DNA from: Streptosporangiaceae bacterium
Lineage (GTDB): Bacteria; Actinomycetota; Actinomycetes; Streptosporangiales; Streptosporangiaceae
NCBI GenBank assembly: GCA_030045215.1
Contig: JASIBJ010000785.1
Span: 1 to 10,396 of the forward strand
Direction of reading: 5' to 3'
DNA: 10,396 bases
In this document: piece by piece, positions 7,310 to 10,396 of the stretch
How positions within the stretch are numbered: position 1 is the stretch's first letter
How the letters are laid out: the number at the start of each line of letters is the position of its first letter
Position numbers and translations under genes: made by a program
Notes under the pieces: model-generated
Seen by the model: only the letters and a program-made list of their open reading frames with translations
What the model was told of the DNA's origin: nothing
Databases searched by the model: none

Positions 7310-8515
7310 TCAGCCGCGTGCTCGCCGGCCGGCCGAGTAGACGGCGCGGACGTTCGTCTTGAGGTTGGGAAGGTCAAACGGATCGCCGTCCAGGACGACG
7401 ATGTCCGCGAGCATGCCGGGCCTGATAGTGCCGGTCCGGTCGGCGAGGCGCAGCAACTCGGCCGCCGACCGGGTCGTGGCGATCAGAACCTGCGCCGGCG
7501 TCATGCCTCCGGCGGCCATCAGCGGCAGCTCATCAAGATTGCTGCCGTGCGGTCCGACACCGCTGTCGGTACCCATGGCGACCTTCACTCCGGCTGCCAC
7601 CGCCCGCGCGAACGCGTCCGCATGCGCGGCCATGACCTCCTCGGCCTTAGCGACCACGCCGTCGGGCAGCTGGCTGCCCCCCTTTGCTTCTCTGAGCACG
7701 GCATGCGGAGCCACCAGGGTGGGGACGAGCCATGCGCCAGAGCTGAGCATCATGTCGATGGCCTCGTCATCGAGGTAGATGCCATGCTCGATGGACCGCA
7801 CACCGGCACGGAGCGCATTCTTGATTCCGTCGGTCGCCTGAGCGTGCGCCATCACGGGCAGCCCAGCGGCTGCAGCTTCGGCCATCAGCGCGTCCAGTTC
7901 ATCCGGCCGGAACTGGGCGTGCTTCGGGCTATCGCGGGGCGAAAGCACGCCGCCCGAGGTGTGCACCTTGATGACGTTGGCACCAGCCCGGATGACCTCG
8001 CGCACGCGCTTGCGTACCTCTTCTGGCCCGTCGACGACGCCTGCGGGGCGGCCTGGGTGGGGCGACATGAGGAAGGTGGTTACCCCTGAGGGCATCCAAC
8101 CGTCGCCGTGGCCCCCCGTCTGGCTCAGCGCGCTGATCGCGATCTGCATGCGCGGACCGTCGATCAGGCCGTCCTCAACGGCGCGCTGTACACCGAGGTC
8201 GGCCCCCCCGGCGTCGCGCACCGTGGTGATGCCGCAGTCAAGCGTCGCCGCCAGATTGCGCGTCGCCTGGAAGAACTGATAGGAGAACGGACGCTGCAGC
8301 CGCCTCAGCAGATCGATCCCGGAGACCATGACGTGGACGTGGCAGTCGAAGAAGCCTGGCAGCAGGGTCTGGCCCGACACGTCTACCTGCTCATCGCCGT
8401 CCAGTCCGATCCCGACGTCGACAATCCGGTCCTCTTCGATCACCACGTCCGCGGTGGCAATCGGACTGCCCGTGCCCTCAAACACCCGCCCGCCGCTGAG
8501 GACCGTTCTTGTCAT
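7310..8515 (-). CDS. Amidohydrolase family protein (imidazolonepropionase/prolidase-like, COG1228 type)
   Basis: This is a 401-residue metal-dependent hydrolase with a TIM-barrel core and a small beta-sandwich made from both ends. Metal and catalytic residues are visible: HxH in FFDCHVHV (H59, H61), K183 in VIKVHTSGG (the lysine usually carboxylated to bridge two metals), H224 in VMAHAQ, H244 in SIEHGIYLD, and D317 in MGTDSG. The end has the family's RPGMLADIVVLDGDPF block. These features match cytoplasmic Xaa-Pro dipeptidase-like and related amidohydrolases that cut cyclic or peptide-like C-N bonds, or sometimes organophosphates and mycotoxins; the substrate cannot be told. The ATG at 8515 was chosen because GGAGG lies 7 bases before it; a longer frame back to 8623 has no such support. 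No signal peptide is seen. It is transcribed alone or after the hydrolases upstream. Confidence 0.92.
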   Translation of the reverse strand: MTRTVLSGGRVFEGTGSPIATADVVIEEDRIVDVGIGLDGDEQVDVSGQTLLPGFFDCHVHVMVSGIDLLRRLQRPFSYQFFQATRNLAATLDCGITTVRDAGGADLGVQRAVEDGLIDGPRMQIAISALSQTGGHGDGWMPSGVTTFLMSPHPGRPAGVVDGPEEVRKRVREVIRAGANVIKVHTSGGVLSPRDSPKHAQFRPDELDALMAEAAAAGLPVMAHAQATDGIKNALRAGVRSIEHGIYLDDEAIDMMLSSGAWLVPTLVAPHAVLREAKGGSQLPDGVVAKAEEVMAAHADAFARAVAAGVKVAMGTDSGVGPHGSNLDELPLMAAGGMTPAQVLIATTRSAAELLRLADRTGTIRPGMLADIVVLDGDPFDLPNLKTNVRAVYSAGRRARG

Positions 8516-8522
8516 CTGTCCG

Positions 8523-8527
8523 CCTCC
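8523..8527 (-). promoter_or_regulatory. Ribosome binding site for the amidohydrolase gene
   Basis: GGAGG on the minus strand, 7 bases before the ATG at 8515. It fixes the start and excludes 36 extra, low-complexity residues. Confidence 0.8.
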
Positions 8528-8633
8528 ACACGCTTCCCGGCTCGTGCACATACCGCCGCCGCCGACGCGGGTATGCCGCAAGCCTTTACTGTCCGTCCCC
8601 GCTGCCCAGCGTAATGGCATCATTCCGTCGCTT

Positions 8634-8660
8634 TTGTCGGTACGGAGCTTGTCGGTACGG
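8634..8660. repeat. Direct repeat of 12 bases upstream of the amidohydrolase gene
   Basis: TTGTCGGTACGG occurs at 8634-8645 and again, identical, at 8649-8660, a period of 15 bases. It lies 119-145 bases upstream of the amidohydrolase start, in a 215-base gap. The placement suggests an operator or activator site, but a chance duplication is possible. Confidence 0.5.
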
Positions 8661-8730
8661 GGGCGAAGTCGCTAACCGGGGATGCGGCACCCGACCCTCC
8701 AGCGCGCGGTCAGATCACAGGACCGTCGGG

Positions 8731-9531
8731 TCAGAGACCCTGCCTGCCGAGCCAGGCCAGGCAGTGATCGGCCACGGCACGCCAGCCTGAGTCGATGACG
8801 AGGGAGTGGCCGCGGTCGGGAAACTCGGCCAGCTCGGTGATCGCATCGGAGTGCCGGTACTGCTTGAGGGTCGCCTTCGTGATCGCCTCCGGGACGGTGT
8901 GGTCGCGGCCGCCCATGACGAGCAGGAGCGGGCCGCGGTTCTCGTTGCGGGTATTGACCTTGGCCGGAGAGTGCAGCTCGAAGTTGGCGGCGGCGGCCTC
9001 GAATAGGGGGCGTCCGGGTGCGGGGATGGCCCAGCGATGATACAGCTCGTCCGAATCTGCTTCGCTGATGGCGTTGCCGAAGCTGTAACGGAACTCCTCC
9101 GCGGTCAGCGAGACGGCCTTGTGCTTGTTGGCCGGGTTCTTGAACACCGGCAGGGTGGAGTGCAGCGACGAGAGTGGCAGTGGCAGCACGCCCTTGATCT
9201 GGGCGGCGTCAATCGCGATGGCACCTGCACCGTAGTCCTCGCCGAGGAGCTTCTCGGCGATCATGCCGCCGAAGGAGTGGCCGACCAGGACGGGCGGCGC
9301 GGGCAGCTGCTCAATAATACTTGCGTAGTGGCCGGTGACCTCGTCGATGCCATGGTCGGCCAGTGCGTCAGGGTTCGCGCGAGCGGCGTCGACGGTGTCA
9401 GGGTCGCCGGGCCATCCGGGCGCGATCGGCTCGTAGCCAGCTGCGCGGAACAGCTCCACCCATGGTCCCCACGAAGTCGCGTGAAGCCACAGGCCGTGGA
9501 TGAAGACGACAGGAGTGCGGTCAGTTGCCAT
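8731..9531 (-). CDS. Alpha/beta hydrolase
   Basis: This is a 266-residue cytoplasmic serine hydrolase of the alpha/beta fold. The expected triad is visible: nucleophile S86 in VLVGHSFGG, acid D210 in LLLVMGGRDHTVP, and H242 in FPDRGHSLV. The oxyanion-hole HG is at 12-13 (VVFIHGLWLH). Between the nucleophile and the acid lies a cap of about 100 residues, so it looks like a general esterase, lactonase or C-C hydrolase; the substrate is unknown. The ATG at 9531 was chosen because the family fold begins right there and GGGAAGGA lies about 9 bases upstream; an in-frame ATG at 9594 would add 21 Ala/Thr-rich residues and has no good ribosome site. It is on the same strand as another hydrolase upstream, with 217 bases between, and an inverted repeat lies 73-88 bases before its start. 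Confidence 0.9.
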   Translation of the reverse strand: MATDRTPVVFIHGLWLHATSWGPWVELFRAAGYEPIAPGWPGDPDTVDAARANPDALADHGIDEVTGHYASIIEQLPAPPVLVGHSFGGMIAEKLLGEDYGAGAIAIDAAQIKGVLPLPLSSLHSTLPVFKNPANKHKAVSLTAEEFRYSFGNAISEADSDELYHRWAIPAPGRPLFEAAAANFELHSPAKVNTRNENRGPLLLVMGGRDHTVPEAITKATLKQYRHSDAITELAEFPDRGHSLVIDSGWRAVADHCLAWLGRQGL

Positions 9532-9603
9532 GAGTGGTGAATCCTTCCCGTGGGCTGATGCGGTTGTCGCTGCGATCGTCGTCTGCGCCGGCATCGCGTC
9601 GCT

Positions 9604-9619
9604 TCAGTCATGTGACTGA
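9604..9619. promoter_or_regulatory. Perfect 7-base inverted repeat, operator-like, upstream of the alpha/beta hydrolase
   Basis: TCAGTCA-TG-TGACTGA is a perfect 7-base inverted repeat with a 2-base centre. It lies 73-88 bases upstream of the hydrolase start, where a promoter is expected. The size and symmetry suit a dimeric helix-turn-helix regulator (for example the TetR, MarR or GntR type); the regulator is not in the window. It is short for a terminator and has no T-run. Confidence 0.55.
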
Positions 9620-9696
9620 CCTCGCCGGCGACCGCCCGCCCGTGAGAGGTCGTCTCCGGGACCTCGTCAACGACCGCGCCGCGTCCGGGCCGCGCC

Positions 9697-9712
9697 GTTG
9701 TCACATCACTGG
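9697..9712. promoter_or_regulatory. Weaker second copy of the operator-like sequence
   Basis: GTTGTCACATCACTGG matches the reverse complement of the inverted repeat at 9604 at 11 of 16 positions, including the run GTCACAT. The centres are 93 bases apart, close to nine helical turns. It could be a secondary site for the same regulator. A 12-base palindrome GGCGGCGCCGCC follows directly (9711-9722), just downstream of the next gene's stop, and could be a weak terminator. Confidence 0.3.
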
Positions 9713-9748
9713 CGGCGCCGCCCGGCCCGCGGCTAGGGGCATTCTCCT

Positions 9749-10396
9749 TCAGCTGGTCACCCAGGCCGCCCTGACTATTACGCCGGCGACAATTCCAGCC
9801 TTGGAGATCAGCGATAGGTGGCCGGCGTTCACGTCGGTGATGCGTGCCCTGGCCCGGTCCGCCATGAAGGTCAGCAGCGCGGGCGGGATGACCTTGTCGG
9901 CCGTACCGACCACCGCCCACGACGGGATCGTCTTCCAGGCCGGGGTGCCGGAAACCTCCGCGACAGCGCTGGCCGCCAATGGCCGCTGGGTGGCTGCTAG
10001 CAGGGCCGCCTCGCTGGCGCTGAGGCCGCTGGCGAAGCAGCCGGGGAACTTGCCCGGCTGAAGGTACAGGTCGACGTCGCCTTTCGGCGCGCCGGGGAAG
10101 GGTACAGGATCGAAGACCGTGGCCGGGTTCCCGCCGATGCACGAGCCCGCTCCCTGCGGCCGGGCCAACAGCGCGCCGATCGACTCACCCTTGGCCGGGA
10201 TGAAGGCGTCGACATACACGAGCGCCTTGACCTCGGGATCGCCGACTGCGGCGTCGGTGATGACCGCGCCGCCGTAGGAGTGGCCGACCAGCACGACTGG
10301 CTTGCCCGCCAGCGCTGCATTCTCGGTCAGGAAGTCGTGCAGGTAGGAGGCGTCTGCGGTCAGGCCCTGCAGCGGGTTCGGCGGCGCATACACGGT
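9749..10396 (-). CDS. Alpha/beta hydrolase (5' partial, cut by the window end)
   Basis: The C-terminal 215 or so residues of a second alpha/beta hydrolase are present; the frame is open through the right edge, so the GTG at 10393 is not taken as the true start. Counting from that codon, the nucleophile S39 lies in VVLVGHSYGGAVI, the acid is probably D166 in AVVGTADKVIPP, and the histidine is H192 in VNAGHLSLIS. The opening YAPPNPLQGL, followed by a helix and the GHSYGG elbow, is a common arrangement in a group of actinobacterial and proteobacterial alpha/beta hydrolases, several of which are exported; the missing N terminus would show whether a signal peptide exists. It is clearly different from the neighbouring hydrolase in motif detail and cap region, so the two are not a recent duplication. 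The substrate is unknown. Confidence 0.88.
   Translation of the reverse strand, partial: TVYAPPNPLQGLTADASYLHDFLTENAALAGKPVVLVGHSYGGAVITDAAVGDPEVKALVYVDAFIPAKGESIGALLARPQGAGSCIGGNPATVFDPVPFPGAPKGDVDLYLQPGKFPGCFASGLSASEAALLAATQRPLAASAVAEVSGTPAWKTIPSWAVVGTADKVIPPALLTFMADRARARITDVNAGHLSLISKAGIVAGVIVRAAWVTS

Noticed and set aside
7106..8089. A 327-codon plus-strand frame over the amidohydrolase
   Set aside because: It is antisense to a gene with a complete set of metal-binding residues and has no domain of its own.
8728..8740. GGGTC-AGA-GACCC hairpin at the end of the alpha/beta hydrolase gene
   Set aside because: Only five pairs with a 3-base loop, overlapping the stop codon; too weak to call a terminator.
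9655..9674. A GGGAC-containing sequence between the hydrolases as a third DosR-like box
   Set aside because: Only the GGGAC core fits; the other half does not, and such cores occur by chance in this DNA.

Overview
The window is high-GC DNA with the coding style of an actinomycete: GTG starts, G/C-ending codons, four-base start/stop overlaps and GGAGG-type ribosome binding sites. No tRNA, rRNA, CRISPR array or intact mobile element was found. Eight protein genes are supported; the two at the window edges are incomplete.

Layout. (1) Bases 1-3371, plus strand: the end of a peptide-type ABC importer operon. It holds a DppD-like ATPase whose 5' part lies outside the window, a DppF-like ATPase joined to it by an ATGA overlap, and, 22 bases further on, an FAD-dependent oxidoreductase of the phytoene-dehydrogenase-related (PYROXD2-like) group. 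A hairpin follows. (2) Bases 3640-4230, plus strand: a single six-helix HdeD/DUF308 membrane protein. (3) Bases 4266-6895, minus strand: a two-gene operon made of a tandem DUF427 protein and, coupled by a GTGA overlap, a three-module redox protein (YiiM-like MOSC domain, ferredoxin-NADP-reductase-like flavoprotein, C-terminal plant-type [2Fe-2S] domain). A perfect palindromic hairpin lies between this operon and the convergent HdeD-like gene. (4) Bases 6896-7309: a gap of about 400 bases with no convincing gene. It carries the leader of the DUF427 operon, two DosR/DevR-like sequences and perhaps a decayed transposase fragment. (5) Bases 7310-8515, minus strand: a metal-dependent amidohydrolase of the imidazolonepropionase/prolidase-like group. 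(6) Bases 8731-10396, minus strand: two different alpha/beta hydrolases, the second cut by the window end. The gap between them holds a perfect inverted repeat and a weaker second copy.

How the parts may work together. The plus-strand operon suggests uptake of a small peptide-like or other organic solute plus oxidation of a related compound. The MOSC-reductase fusion looks like a self-contained electron path from NAD(P)H through FAD and [2Fe-2S] to a molybdenum-cofactor (or similar) site. The amidohydrolase and hydrolases look like catabolic or detoxifying accessory enzymes with separate local control. The most interesting points are the fused redox protein with its DUF427 partner, the DosR-like sequences in front of that operon, and the operator-like repeats before the hydrolase genes. 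I did not see a clearly new defence or mobile system.
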